This document shows positions 26,185 through 34,820 of a stretch of 64,000 bases of DNA, one piece after another; position 1 is the stretch's first letter, and every line of letters starts with the position of its first letter. This DNA comes from Rubellimicrobium rubrum (GTDB lineage Bacteria; Pseudomonadota; Alphaproteobacteria; Rhodobacterales; Rhodobacteraceae): contig NZ_VDFU01000016.1 of the NCBI RefSeq assembly GCF_006152115.1, forward strand, positions 38,565 to 102,564, written 5' to 3'. A program made the translations under genes and the position numbers. The notes under the pieces were generated by a model. The model saw only the letters and a list, made by a program, of their open reading frames with translations, was not told where the DNA came from and did not search any database.

Positions 26185-26793
26185 ATGGCACGCATCACCG
26201 GCACCTCGGCCGCCAACACCCTTACCGGCACCTCGCGGTCCGACGAGATCCTGGGCCGGGACGGCAACGACCGGCTCTACGGCCGCGACAGCTCGGATGA
26301 CCTTTACGGCGGCGACGGCGCCGACAGGCTCTGGGGCGAGGCGGGGAACGATGACCTCGAAGGGGGCACCGGCAACGACCTCCTGTATGGCGGCGCGGGC
26401 CATGACGAGATCGAGGGAGCCGCGGGCGCAGACCGCCTTTGGGGAGGCGAGGGCCGCGACGATCTGGAGGGCGGCTCGGGGGCGGACGTGCTTTATGGCG
26501 GCCTGGGCTCCGACTGGCTCGAAGGGGGGAAGGGCAACGACCGCCTCGCAGGCGGAGCGGGCGCGGACGTCTTCGAGTTCGAGCGCGGCGACGGCTGGGA
26601 CCGCATCACCGACTTCCAGAACGGCACCGACCGGATCGAGTTGGACGACGTGAGCCGGGCCGAGGCGCTGGCGATCATCCGAACGGCAAGGCAGGTGGAC
26701 GGCGACCTCGTGCTGCGGCTCGGGTCCGAGACCACCATCGTCATCGAGGACCTAAGCCGGAGCCAACTCGATCTGGGTGACTTCCTGCTCTGA
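26185..26793 (+). CDS. RTX calcium-binding repeat protein
   Basis: A 202-residue acidic protein made almost wholly of glycine- and aspartate-rich nonapeptide repeats (GGxGxDxLx; for example GGTGNDLLYGGAGHDEIEG), about nine between residues 14 and 130. A short C-terminal beta part (DRITDFQNGTDRIELDD onwards) resembles the secretion end of RTX proteins. There is no signal peptide; such proteins normally leave by type I secretion, but no exporter is encoded here. AGGAGA precedes the start. It may be a surface or extracellular calcium-binding protein regulated with its PepSY neighbours. Confidence 0.9.
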   Translation: MARITGTSAANTLTGTSRSDEILGRDGNDRLYGRDSSDDLYGGDGADRLWGEAGNDDLEGGTGNDLLYGGAGHDEIEGAAGADRLWGGEGRDDLEGGSGADVLYGGLGSDWLEGGKGNDRLAGGAGADVFEFERGDGWDRITDFQNGTDRIELDDVSRAEALAIIRTARQVDGDLVLRLGSETTIVIEDLSRSQLDLGDFLL

Positions 26794-26811
26794 GCAGGCC
26801 TGGTCGCCCCA

Positions 26812-26840
26812 GGCCCGGCCACCCCCGGGTGGGCCGGGCC
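26812..26840 (+). terminator. GC-rich hairpin after RTX gene
   Basis: GGCCCGGCC (26812-26820) pairs with GGCCGGGCC (26832-26840), with further ACCC/GGGT pairing inside. It lies 18 bases after the RTX stop. There is no U-run after it, so termination is only suspected. Confidence 0.4.
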
Positions 26841-27480
26841 GGAACCTGCGTGCCTCTTGTCTCGATCGCGCCACGCCGCGGATTGGGTCTGGCCACCATC
26901 GCTGTCTGCCGCCCTGGGGCGGCAGGCATCGGTCCGGTGGCTGGATGTCGTCCCGATCCCGCCCGCAAGGCCGGAAGGCTCCGTTGCCGTCGCGACTCGA
27001 CTGCCCTGCGCGCGTGACGACCGCGGCGGGTCAACGGCCCCCTAGGGCCCGCCCGGTTGGCATGACCCGGTTCGCCCCCGACTCTGAGAAGCAAGCTTCC
27101 GCTCTTGGCCGGTCTCCATCCCGAGCGAATCGCAGGTCCCGCCCTCTGCCCGCCATGGCCGCGGGCCGCTTGAGGAGAGCCCCGATGGTGCAATCACAGG
27201 ATGATCGGCAATGAATCGCGCAATACCCTGCAGCGAGTCCGCGGGCATGAAGCCGAATTCTTAATTTAAGAGATTGTGAAGAATTGAAGCCCTTCCCCTG
27301 TTTGCAATTAATAGACAGGTAAGATTCCCTATTGGGACAAGGAACCCGGTGTCCTTTTGCAAGGCTAGGCGAAAGCCGGTCAGTGCAGGCAGATCATGGA
27401 CAATTAGCGGAGGCTCCCTGACTCCCGGAGAAAGCGACAGTCCGGGACCATGGCCCCGGAACGGCCCCGATATGGCCAAG

Positions 27481-27500
27481 ACGCTTAACAACGCTTAACA
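27481..27500. repeat. Perfect tandem 10-base repeat
   Basis: ACGCTTAACA is repeated twice without a gap, giving two TTAAC boxes exactly one helical turn apart. It lies 263 bases before the alginate lyase start in AT-rich DNA. Spacing between the TTAA elements is 6, not the 7 of a CtrA site. A regulator binding one face of the helix is possible. Confidence 0.6.
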
Positions 27501-27660
27501 ATCTGATACCCGGGCGTGGCGGAACCGGCCCTGCTGCGATGCCTTCAGGGCGTTTCTGATCGCAACCGAAAGAGGTTTCTGCGCGGCGGCATTCTGTGGT
27601 TCACAATCTTGAACCATTCCCGCCGCTTTAAAAGCCACCGAAAAACACAATCTAAAAATC

Positions 27661-27688
27661 AAACAGCCGGGTCGGGTCCCGACTGTTT
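27661..27688 (+). other. Inverted repeat in alginate lyase leader
   Basis: AAACA (27661-27665) can pair with TGTTT (27684-27688), and GTCGGG with CCCGAC inside. It is followed by CTGTCC and lies 75 bases before the start codon. It could be a weak terminator or an operator. Function is not established. Confidence 0.3.
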
Positions 27689-27762
27689 CTGTCCTGGGTC
27701 CGATCCAAACAACAAGACGGGCCATGCCGTCGGGTATGGATCCGTCCTTAGGGGACAGACGC

Positions 27763-29316
27763 ATGACCACTCTTCTACCGAACGCGGTGCCCAGCGCCAA
27801 TTTCGACCTTTCCGAATGGAAGCTGCAACTCCCTGTGGACGCGGAAGGCGGGCTCACGGGGCGCTATGCCGAGATCAAGAAGCTCGGCGGCTACACCGGG
27901 ACCTGGTTCCATACCGGCACCGATGGCGCCATGGTGATGCGTGCGCCCGTCGACGGCGTCACCACCGGCGGCGCCCGCTACGCCCGGTCCGAACTGCGCG
28001 AGCTCAACCCCACCTTCGCCAGCCCCACCAACGCGGAGTGGTCGCTGCAGGAAGGCGGCTCGATGGCGGTGGCCATGCAGGTGGATTTCGTGCCCACCAA
28101 GTTGGACGGCAGCGCCGCCAAGGTGGTGGTGGGCCAGATCCACGGCGGCGACCACCAGCTCGTGCGCCTTTATTGGGAGAATGGCAGCGTCTACTGGGTC
28201 AACGGCCGCAACGAGGCGCAGTCCAAGGACGTCGTTTACCTCTTCAAGGACGCCCAGGGGAACACGCCCAAGATCGACCTGAACGAGACCTTCGTCTACA
28301 CGATGGACGTGAAGGGCCACGATCTGCGGCTCACGCTCAAGGCGGATGGCATCACCTACACCAGCGCCATCACCATCGGCCCGGGCTGGGACGACAACCG
28401 GTTCTACTTCAAGGCCGGCCTTTACCTCGGCACCAACGAGGAGACATCGCGCGGCGAAGGGCAGGTGTCGGTCTACGGCATCGACGTGCGCCACGACGGG
28501 CAGGTCACCGATCTCGGGATCTCGACCGGCACCGCGCCCATCGGGGGGCAGCCCGGTCCGTTCATTCCGGTCGAGCCGCCCGTCGTGCAGCCTCCCGTCG
28601 TGCAGCCTCCCATCGTGCAGCCTCCGGTGGAGCCACCCTCCCGCATCCTGACCGGCACCGACGCGGCCGACCGGTTCACCGTGACCGAGGCCGGCACCGT
28701 GGTGCAGGGCGGCAAGGGCTTCGATAGCGTGACCTCGGCGGTGTCCTTCACGCTGAACGTCGATACCGAAAAGCTCGAACTGTCCGGGACCCAGGCCATC
28801 AACGGCACGGGAAGCGCCAGCCACGACCAGATCCTGGGCAACGCGGCCGCCAACGTCCTTCTCGGCCTCGACGGGGATGACAAGCTGTTTGGCCGGGCAG
28901 GAGCCGACCGCGTCGAGGGCGGCTATGGCGCCGACTGGCTCGATGGCGGTTCGGGCGATGACCGGCTGTCCGGCGGCGCAGGCGACGACACGCTGGTGGG
29001 CGCAGGAGGTCGCGACGACCTCATGGGCGGCGAGGGCTGCGACGTCTTCGTCTTCGCCAGCAGCTACGACAGCCGGACCATCGGGGCGGACCGGATCGTC
29101 GACTTCGTGTCGGGCGTCGATCACATCGACCTCAGCGGCATCGATGCGAACACCAAGCTTTCGGGCGACCAGGCCTTTGCCTGGGGTGGCAGCGGCATGG
29201 GCCGCCTGGCCTTTGCGAACGGAATCCTGTCAGCCGACGTGACCGGTGACGGAAAGGCCGATTTCGCGATCGACCTGGGGGCCGTCGCACTCAGCGCGAA
29301 CGACTTGGTCCTCTAA
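27763..29316 (+). CDS. PL7 alginate lyase with RTX C-terminal repeats
   Basis: A 517-residue polysaccharide lyase. The N-terminal 240 residues form a PL7 beta-jelly roll. Catalytic signatures are RSELRE (near 80), QIHGG (near 125) and YFKAGLYLG (near 220), which cleave alginate by beta-elimination. A proline-rich linker of PPVVQ repeats (about 272-290) joins it to glycine/aspartate RTX repeats (about 375-435) and a C-terminal secretion-type beta domain. There is no signal peptide, in agreement with type I secretion. ATG 27763 has AGGGGA 8 bases upstream. The exporter is not in the window. Confidence 0.93.
   Translation: MTTLLPNAVPSANFDLSEWKLQLPVDAEGGLTGRYAEIKKLGGYTGTWFHTGTDGAMVMRAPVDGVTTGGARYARSELRELNPTFASPTNAEWSLQEGGSMAVAMQVDFVPTKLDGSAAKVVVGQIHGGDHQLVRLYWENGSVYWVNGRNEAQSKDVVYLFKDAQGNTPKIDLNETFVYTMDVKGHDLRLTLKADGITYTSAITIGPGWDDNRFYFKAGLYLGTNEETSRGEGQVSVYGIDVRHDGQVTDLGISTGTAPIGGQPGPFIPVEPPVVQPPVVQPPIVQPPVEPPSRILTGTDAADRFTVTEAGTVVQGGKGFDSVTSAVSFTLNVDTEKLELSGTQAINGTGSASHDQILGNAAANVLLGLDGDDKLFGRAGADRVEGGYGADWLDGGSGDDRLSGGAGDDTLVGAGGRDDLMGGEGCDVFVFASSYDSRTIGADRIVDFVSGVDHIDLSGIDANTKLSGDQAFAWGGSGMGRLAFANGILSADVTGDGKADFAIDLGAVALSANDLVL
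28576..28620 (+). repeat. Three 15-base tandem repeats coding the PPVVQ linker
   Basis: Three near-identical 15-base units (28576-28590, 28591-28605, 28606-28620) of the form CCTCCCGTCGTGCAG encode PPVVQ, PPVVQ and PPIVQ. They form the flexible linker between the catalytic and RTX domains of the alginate lyase. Such repeats can expand or contract by slippage. Confidence 0.85.
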
Positions 29317-29632
29317 GGCACGGATCACGCCCAGCGTGGGCGGGACCACGCATCGCAAAGCCGTCGGGAGCCCGAGATCGCCCCCGACGGCAGCGCCGCA
29401 TCGCCCGAGCGGATCGTCGGACCCTCACGGGCGCTCGCCCCGGGGCTCCCGCGGCCCGGGACCCAGCATCCCGCTCGGCTGGGCGGTAGCCCGGGGTGGC
29501 GGGTCGGCTGGATGGAGGCGGTCGACGGCATCGGCCATGGCTCGCCAGCCTCGATTGGAAGGTTCGGGCCGGACACGCCTTTGGCAATCCAGGCAGCCGG
29601 ATTAGGTTTGTAGGAAACCTGCGGAGACCTGC
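29317..29632. other. Intergenic region after alginate lyase
   Basis: 316 bases with no gene. GCCGTCGGG (29360-29368) and CCCGACGGC (29383-29391) form a 9-base-pair stem with a 14-base loop, a possible terminator. A short hairpin, AGGTTT-GTAGG-AAACCT (29604-29620), lies just before the ribosome site of the next gene. Confidence 0.5.
29360..29391 (+). terminator. Possible terminator of the alginate lyase gene
   Basis: A 9-base-pair perfect stem (GCCGTCGGG / CCCGACGGC) begins 44 bases after the lyase stop. No U-run follows, so this is a candidate only. Confidence 0.35.
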
Positions 29633-30715
29633 ATGCAGATCGTCATCTTCATCCTCGGCGCCCTCCTTGTCGGCCTCACGATCCTGTCCCGTCTGCGGAG
29701 CGCCCGCTGGTGGATCCGCTTCGCCGACTTCCCACGCATGCAGATCGCCTTCGGGCTTCTGGCCGTCCTGCTCCTCCAGTTCGCGCTGACCGACACGGGA
29801 GGCTTGTGGGACATGGCGCTGACCGGCGCCCTGCTGATCGCGCTGGCCTATCAGGCATGGCGGATCTTTCCCTATACGCGGCTCGCCCCGACGCAGGTGC
29901 GCACGGCCCAGCCCACGCCGCCGGGCGACGAGGGTCGAGTGCTCAGGGTCCTGGTGTCCAACGTGCTTATGCAGAACCGGATCGACGACAGGCTCATCTC
30001 CCTCATCCGCGAGTTCGATCCCGACATCCTTTTCGTCGTGGAGACCGATGACTGGTGGACCGAGAAGCTCTCGGTCCTCGACCCGGTCTATCCCCACCGC
30101 CTCAAGCAGCCCCAAGACAACTGCTATGGGCTGAACTTCTTTTCCAAGCTGGAGCTTCGCGACCCGACGGTGCGCTTCCTCCTGGAGGACGACATCCCGT
30201 CCGTGCGGACCGGAGTGCGGCTGCGCTCGGGCGACTGGATCGAGTTCTACGGCCTCCATCCCCGCCCGCCCGAGGTGCAGGCCGACACCGAGACCCGCGA
30301 CGCCGAGATCCTTATGGTCGGGCGCGAGATCCGCGCCGACGGACGCCCGTCGATCGTGGCGGGCGACCTGAACGACGTGGCGTGGTCGCACACGACGCGG
30401 CTGTTCCAGCGCATCAGCGGCACGCTCGACCCGCGTCGGGGCCGGGGCACGTTCAACACCTTCCACGCGGGGTATCCGATCTTCCGCTGGCCTCTCGACC
30501 ACATCTTCTTCGAAGCGTCCTTCACGCTCCTGCGCCTGGCGCGGCTTCCGAACATCGGCTCCGACCATTTCCCGGTCTTCGCGGAACTGCGCTTCGAACC
30601 TGCGGCCGAGGCGGTGCATGAGACGCCGGAGCCCGACCACGAAGATCTGCAAGAGGCCAAGGAGAAGATCGTCGAAGGCCGTCAGGCGGCTCGGGAAACG
30701 GCCGCACAGGCCTGA
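29633..30715 (+). CDS. Membrane-anchored endonuclease/exonuclease/phosphatase-family protein
   Basis: A 360-residue protein with three N-terminal hydrophobic helices (about 2-18, 36-54 and 60-76), followed by an EEP hydrolase domain. Conserved features are LVSNVLMQN, VVETDDWW, GLHPRPP, AGDLNDVAWS and the final GSDHFPVFAEL, which give the His/Asp/Asn catalytic and metal set. The domain probably lies in the periplasm. Members act as phosphodiesterases, nucleases or sphingomyelinase-like enzymes; the substrate here is unknown. GGAG precedes ATG 29633. The C-terminal 40 residues are charged and low-complexity. Confidence 0.88.
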   Translation: MQIVIFILGALLVGLTILSRLRSARWWIRFADFPRMQIAFGLLAVLLLQFALTDTGGLWDMALTGALLIALAYQAWRIFPYTRLAPTQVRTAQPTPPGDEGRVLRVLVSNVLMQNRIDDRLISLIREFDPDILFVVETDDWWTEKLSVLDPVYPHRLKQPQDNCYGLNFFSKLELRDPTVRFLLEDDIPSVRTGVRLRSGDWIEFYGLHPRPPEVQADTETRDAEILMVGREIRADGRPSIVAGDLNDVAWSHTTRLFQRISGTLDPRRGRGTFNTFHAGYPIFRWPLDHIFFEASFTLLRLARLPNIGSDHFPVFAELRFEPAAEAVHETPEPDHEDLQEAKEKIVEGRQAARETAAQA

Positions 30716-31309
30716 AGCGCAGGCCTGTTCGTCGGCCCCGAGGGACCTGCGCGGTCTGGGAGCGGAGCCCGAGCAGGAGCGATCGGTGCTTCGCACATCC
30801 GATTGCGATCGGTTCCGGGGCAGCGGCCCCGGGCGCCCTCGTGAGCCACCTGGACCGGGCGTGTCGACGGGGTGCCAGTGTGTTACGACGTCCGGGTGCG
30901 CTGCGGGACCGCAAGGGCCCCCAATCAACGGCGCGGCCACCGTCGTTATCATGCCAACCGGCGGACCTGATCGGCTTAGCCCGCTACCCCGGCACATGAT
31001 GATCGGTCGGGGCATCCGAGCGGGCTTGTTGCGCCGGGAGCCCGGAGGAGGACCATACGCGTGCCTCGCTTGGATGATCGCGATCTGCCGACGTTTGGGC
31101 TGGCCGGAGTTGTGGTGCCCGGTCCCCGCCCCGCCGCTTGCCTTGCGCGCGGGCTGCACGCCATGACGGATACTTCACGGAGACGATGGCCCCAGCCGAG
31201 CAGAGGACGAGCCCACCAGACACGCGTCGATCACTTATGGCGCGAAGCCTGAAGTCTCGGCCCCCGCATCAGCTTGGACATTCACGCCAGGGGGTCACGC
31301 CAAGTCGGA
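30716..31309. other. Gene-free region between EEP and fnrL-like genes
   Basis: About 594 bases between convergent genes. A tetraloop hairpin, CCGGGGC-AGCG-GCCCCGG (30815-30832), lies about 100 bases after the EEP stop and may help end transcription. Short open frames here are rich in Arg, Gly and Pro as expected of shadow frames, and none has a good ribosome site. Confidence 0.5.
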
Positions 31310-32053
31310 TCAGGTCGGCAGGCCGCCATCGGCGTCGTCGCCTGTCTCGGCCAGAAGGCACGCAAGGTCGATGATCCGGACGCCTCGACGCGTGGGCAGG
31401 GCGAGGAGCCCTTCGCGGGCCAGGGTCGTCAACTGCCGGCTGACCGTCTCGATGGTCAGGCCCAAGTGGTCGGCCATCTGCTCGCGCGTGAGAGGCAGGT
31501 CGAACGCGACGGGACGGTTGGGATCGGCCCCCGCCACCACCTCCCGATGCGCGAGCATCATGAGGAAGCTTGCCACCCGCTCGCGCGCGGTCTTGCGGCC
31601 CAGCACCGTCATCCAGCTCCGCGCGGCCTCGAGATCGGCCATCGTCATGTCCAGCACGCGTGCCGCCACCCCTGGCTGCGTGGCGCTCAGGCCAGCGAAG
31701 TCCTGTGCCCCGATAGTGCACAGCGTGAGCGGTGTCGCGGCGACGATGTCATGGGCCAGACGCTGCCCACCGGGCCGCCCCAGGAGGTTCGCCGGAAGAA
31801 GAAGGCCCACGATCTGGGTACGGCCATCCTCCAGGCCCCGCGACAGCGTGGCGCTTCCCGCGACCACGGTGGCCATCACGTTCAGCCTGTCGCCCGTATG
31901 TCCGACTGCCTCTCCGGCTTCGTACCGACGCACCCGGCGGTGATCCTGCCAGGCTTCCAGCTCGGGCGCAGTGCAGCCCGCGCAGAGGGCGGCCGAGCGG
32001 ACCGGGCACGCGGCACAGGATAGGCGATCGTCGGCGCGACGCGGGTGGCCCAT
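31310..32053 (-). CDS. fnrL: FnrL-like oxygen-sensing Crp/Fnr regulator
   Basis: A 247-residue global regulator of the FNR type. Cys13, Cys16, Cys24 and Cys27 (CAACPVRSAALCAGC), with Cys112 in PLTLCTIG, supply ligands for an oxygen-labile 4Fe-4S cluster. The cyclic-nucleotide-like beta barrel follows. The C-terminal helix-turn-helix LTREQMADHLGLTIETVSRQL keeps the E-x2-SR residues that read TTGAT-type half-sites. ATG 32053 is preferred over a TTG seven codons upstream because a GTGAGA site precedes it. It would switch genes for low oxygen. No clear FNR box was found close by. Confidence 0.85.
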   Translation of the reverse strand: MGHPRRADDRLSCAACPVRSAALCAGCTAPELEAWQDHRRVRRYEAGEAVGHTGDRLNVMATVVAGSATLSRGLEDGRTQIVGLLLPANLLGRPGGQRLAHDIVAATPLTLCTIGAQDFAGLSATQPGVAARVLDMTMADLEAARSWMTVLGRKTARERVASFLMMLAHREVVAGADPNRPVAFDLPLTREQMADHLGLTIETVSRQLTTLAREGLLALPTRRGVRIIDLACLLAETGDDADGGLPT

Positions 32054-32589
32054 CGTGATCTCACTTTTGGTCAAAGGGGGTGGAACCGGGGACCATGCAG
32101 CCGCGTTCTATAGGCCAACTCGTAAAGGCGCACTCGGCTTCGATCAACAATCGCTTCAACCCTGCGGCGAGTTGTCGCGGGGGATACATTGAGTTTCTTA
32201 TTTGGAAACGAAGCGATCTGTGGGACATACCCTTGGCTGGAGAGGGCCTCATTCAAAGCAGCTCATGAGGAACTTGGCTGCTTCAAGTGGTCCGAGCGAA
32301 ACATGAGTTTTGGCAGACCACGGGCGTGATCACCTGCCGGTTGTGAGGTTGCGCGCTGAACAGCGGTCGGCCAAGCTCTATTGAGCATGGGCGAGCCATG
32401 GTGCATTGGCGCATCGCGCGTGCCGATCACCTCGATGACAGCGTGGCGGCGTCGGCATCTTATCTGCCGCTCTCGGATGATCTGCAAAGCGTGACCTCCC
32501 ATATCGCAGACCGGACTCCCCTCGGCACCGAGTGCTTGCCCTGGATCGGCGAGCCTTGGCTGTTGCACACGCGGAGGTGCTGGTGCCTC
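32054..32589. other. Gene-free region upstream of fnrL-like gene
   Basis: About 536 bases, lower in GC than neighbours, between the fnrL-like start and the end of the truncated kinase gene. Several short open frames cross it on both strands, but none combines a ribosome site with protein-like composition. It may contain the fnrL promoter and decayed sequence. Confidence 0.45.
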
Positions 32590-33729
32590 CTATTCCTCTC
32601 GCATCGTGGCAGACTGGACTGGCATCAGGCCTGCGACGGCTTCGGCGAGCTTTGCGATTCGGAACGGCTTGACGAGACGGGGCAGGTCGGGCGCAAGACC
32701 GTCGACCTCGGCGTAGCCTGACACGACCAGCACGGGCATTCCGGGCCTGATCTCTCGTGCCGATCGAGCGAGATCTGCCCCGCTCATCCCTGGCATAAGG
32801 TGGTCGGTGACCAGCAGATCGACCGTTTCGCCTGCCCGGAGGAGCCGCATGGCATCCTCGGCGAGCCCGGCCTCCAGCACGTCGAAGCCCAGGTCAGCCA
32901 GCATGTCGGCCGTGCTCATCCGCACCAGACCCTCGTCGTCCACAAGGAGAGCCCGTCCGCGCGACGCAACCGGCGGAGCCGTGACGCGGCCGTTGTCGGT
33001 CGCATCGATCGGCTCGGCGCTGATGGGCAACCACAGCTCCACGGTCGTGCCCCGGCCGAGTGCGCTGCGGATCAGGAGCCCGCCCCCAAGCTGGGCGGCA
33101 AGCCCGTGCACCATGCTGAGGCCCAGGCCCGTGCCACGGCCGATCCCCTTGGTCGAGAAGAAGGGCTCCACAGCACGGGCGAGGGTGGCCTCGTTCATCC
33201 CGGTGCCGGTGTCGCTGACCGACAAGCGGACATAGTGGCCCTGCTTCAACCCCAAGCCGTCACGGTTGCGCACGCTCGCTCGCGCGGCCGCGACGGTCAG
33301 GATGCCGCCCTCGGGCATGGCGTCGCGGGCATTCACTGCGAGGTTGAGGAGCGCCATCTCGAGCTGGTTGGGGTCGGCCTTGGCCGGCGGCAGATCGGCG
33401 GCCGGCTCCACCCGCACCTCGATGGCGGGGCCCAGCGTTGAGCCGATCAGCTTGGACATGTCATCGACCAGCGCTCCCACGTCCACTGCGACCGGCTGCA
33501 GGGGCTGGCGGCGCGCAAAGGCCAGCAGCCTTTGCACGAGCGTCTTGGCGCGCTCGGCCGACTCGAGAGCGCCCGCCATGAGCCGCCGCTCGCGTTCGTT
33601 GCCCACCCCCCGCGTCACCAGGCGGTCCAGCGCCGCGCGAAGAGCGCACGACCACTCGACAATCGCGGTCCACCGGGGAACCTTGTCGGCGCGACGCCCG
33701 GCCCAGGTCGGGTCGGCCTCTCCCGGCAT
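32590..33729 (-). pseudogene. Hybrid histidine kinase lacking its sensor and H-box (truncated)
   Basis: A 379-residue reading frame with the ATPase and receiver parts of a hybrid kinase. It starts in the middle of the dimerisation domain (ALESAERAKTLVQRLLAFARRQPLQP). The ATPase motifs NLAVNARDAM, VSDTGTGM and GRGTGLGLSMVHG look intact, and the receiver has LLVDDEG, LVTDHLMPGMSG and LVKPF. The expected AHDFNNLLTAI phospho-acceptor segment is replaced by ADKVPRWTAI, so no histidine remains, and all sensor domains are missing. The alcohol dehydrogenase gene starts just beyond on the other strand. It is probably a 5'-truncated remnant, unless it works as an ATPase-receiver protein. Confidence 0.7.
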
Positions 33730-33767
33730 CACGGCCTGCCGGGGCCCTGACAACAAGGAAGCACGCC

Positions 33768-34820
33768 ATGAGAACCACCGGCTACGCAGCCCAATCCGCC
33801 GAGACGCCCCTCGCGCCCTTCACCTTCGAACGCCGCGACCTGCGTCCCAACGACGTCGCCATGGACATCCTTTACTGCGGGGTCTGCCATTCGGACCTGC
33901 ACACAGCCCGCAGCGACTGGCCTTGGACCATCTATCCGGTCGTCCCCGGCCACGAGATCGTGGGCCGCGTCACCGCCGTCGGTCCCGAGGTCACCCGCTA
34001 CAAGGTCGGCGACGCCGTGGCCGTGGGCTGCATGGTGGACAGCTGCCAACATTGCGACCAGTGCCGCAAGGGCGAGGAGCAGCTTTGCCGCGAAGGCAAC
34101 ACCGGCACCTACAGCGCCCGCGACCGCATCACCGGCGAGGCCACGCAGGGCGGCTACTCCCGCCACCTCGTCGTGCGCGAGGAGTTCGTGCTGCGGGTGC
34201 CGGACGGGCTCGACCTTGCGCGCGCCGCGCCCCTCCTTTGCGCAGGCATCACCACCTATTCGCCGCTGCGCACCTGGGGCGTCGTCGCAGGGAGCCGCGT
34301 GGGCGTGATCGGACTCGGGGGTCTTGGCCATATGGCCGTCAAGCTCGCCTCGGGCATGGGCGCGCATGTCACGGTGCTGAGCCGCACGCCCGACAAGGAG
34401 GCGGACGCGCGCGACCTCGGGGCGGATGCCTTCCTCGTGTCGGCGGACGCCGAGGCCATGACGAGGGCCGCCTCGGGCTTTGACCTCATCATCGACACGG
34501 TGCCCGTGCGGCACGACCTGAACCCCTACCTGCCGCTTCTGGACGTGGATGGCACGCTGGTGCTGGTCGGGCAGGTCGGACCGATGGACGAGTTCAGCTC
34601 CCTGCCTCTCCTCGGCGGGCGGCGGCGCGTCGCGGGCTCGCCCATCGGCGGCATCCGAGAGACGCAGGAGATGCTCGACTTCTGTGCCGAGACGAACATC
34701 CTGCCGGAGGTCGAGATGATCCGCATGGACCAGATCAACGAGGCTTACGAGCGGATGGAGCGGTCGGACGTGCGCTACCGCTTCGTCATCGACATGGCCT
34801 CGTTGAGCGACGCCGCCTGA
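33768..34820 (+). CDS. Zinc-dependent alcohol dehydrogenase (YahK-like)
   Basis: A 350-residue medium-chain dehydrogenase very like E. coli YahK, an NADPH-dependent aldehyde reductase. Catalytic zinc ligands are Cys40 (CGVCHSDLH), His62 and Glu63 (PGHE), and a Cys in LLCAGITTYSPL. The structural zinc uses Cys93, Cys96, Cys99 and Cys107. The nucleotide site is GLGGLGHMAVKLA. The C-terminal INEAYERM with VRYRFVIDMASL matches YahK closely. It reduces a broad range of aldehydes. AAGGAA precedes ATG 33768, and the gene is monocistronic. Confidence 0.93.
   Translation: MRTTGYAAQSAETPLAPFTFERRDLRPNDVAMDILYCGVCHSDLHTARSDWPWTIYPVVPGHEIVGRVTAVGPEVTRYKVGDAVAVGCMVDSCQHCDQCRKGEEQLCREGNTGTYSARDRITGEATQGGYSRHLVVREEFVLRVPDGLDLARAAPLLCAGITTYSPLRTWGVVAGSRVGVIGLGGLGHMAVKLASGMGAHVTVLSRTPDKEADARDLGADAFLVSADAEAMTRAASGFDLIIDTVPVRHDLNPYLPLLDVDGTLVLVGQVGPMDEFSSLPLLGGRRRVAGSPIGGIRETQEMLDFCAETNILPEVEMIRMDQINEAYERMERSDVRYRFVIDMASLSDAA

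Larger units (their letters stand above)
26794..27762. other. Long non-coding stretch, partly AT-rich, before alginate lyase
   Basis: About 970 bases without a gene I can support. The first part (to about 27240) is GC-rich with a strong inverted repeat at 26812-26840. From about 27250 to 27660 the base composition becomes much more AT-rich than the rest of the window, and the DNA carries the tandem repeat at 27481-27500 and an inverted repeat near 27661-27688. It probably holds the promoter and a long leader for the alginate lyase, or marks an old insertion boundary. Confidence 0.5.

Noticed and set aside
27485..27498. TTAA-N6-TTAA inside the tandem repeat, considered as a CtrA site.
   Set aside because: The spacing is 6, not 7, so the CtrA motif is not met.
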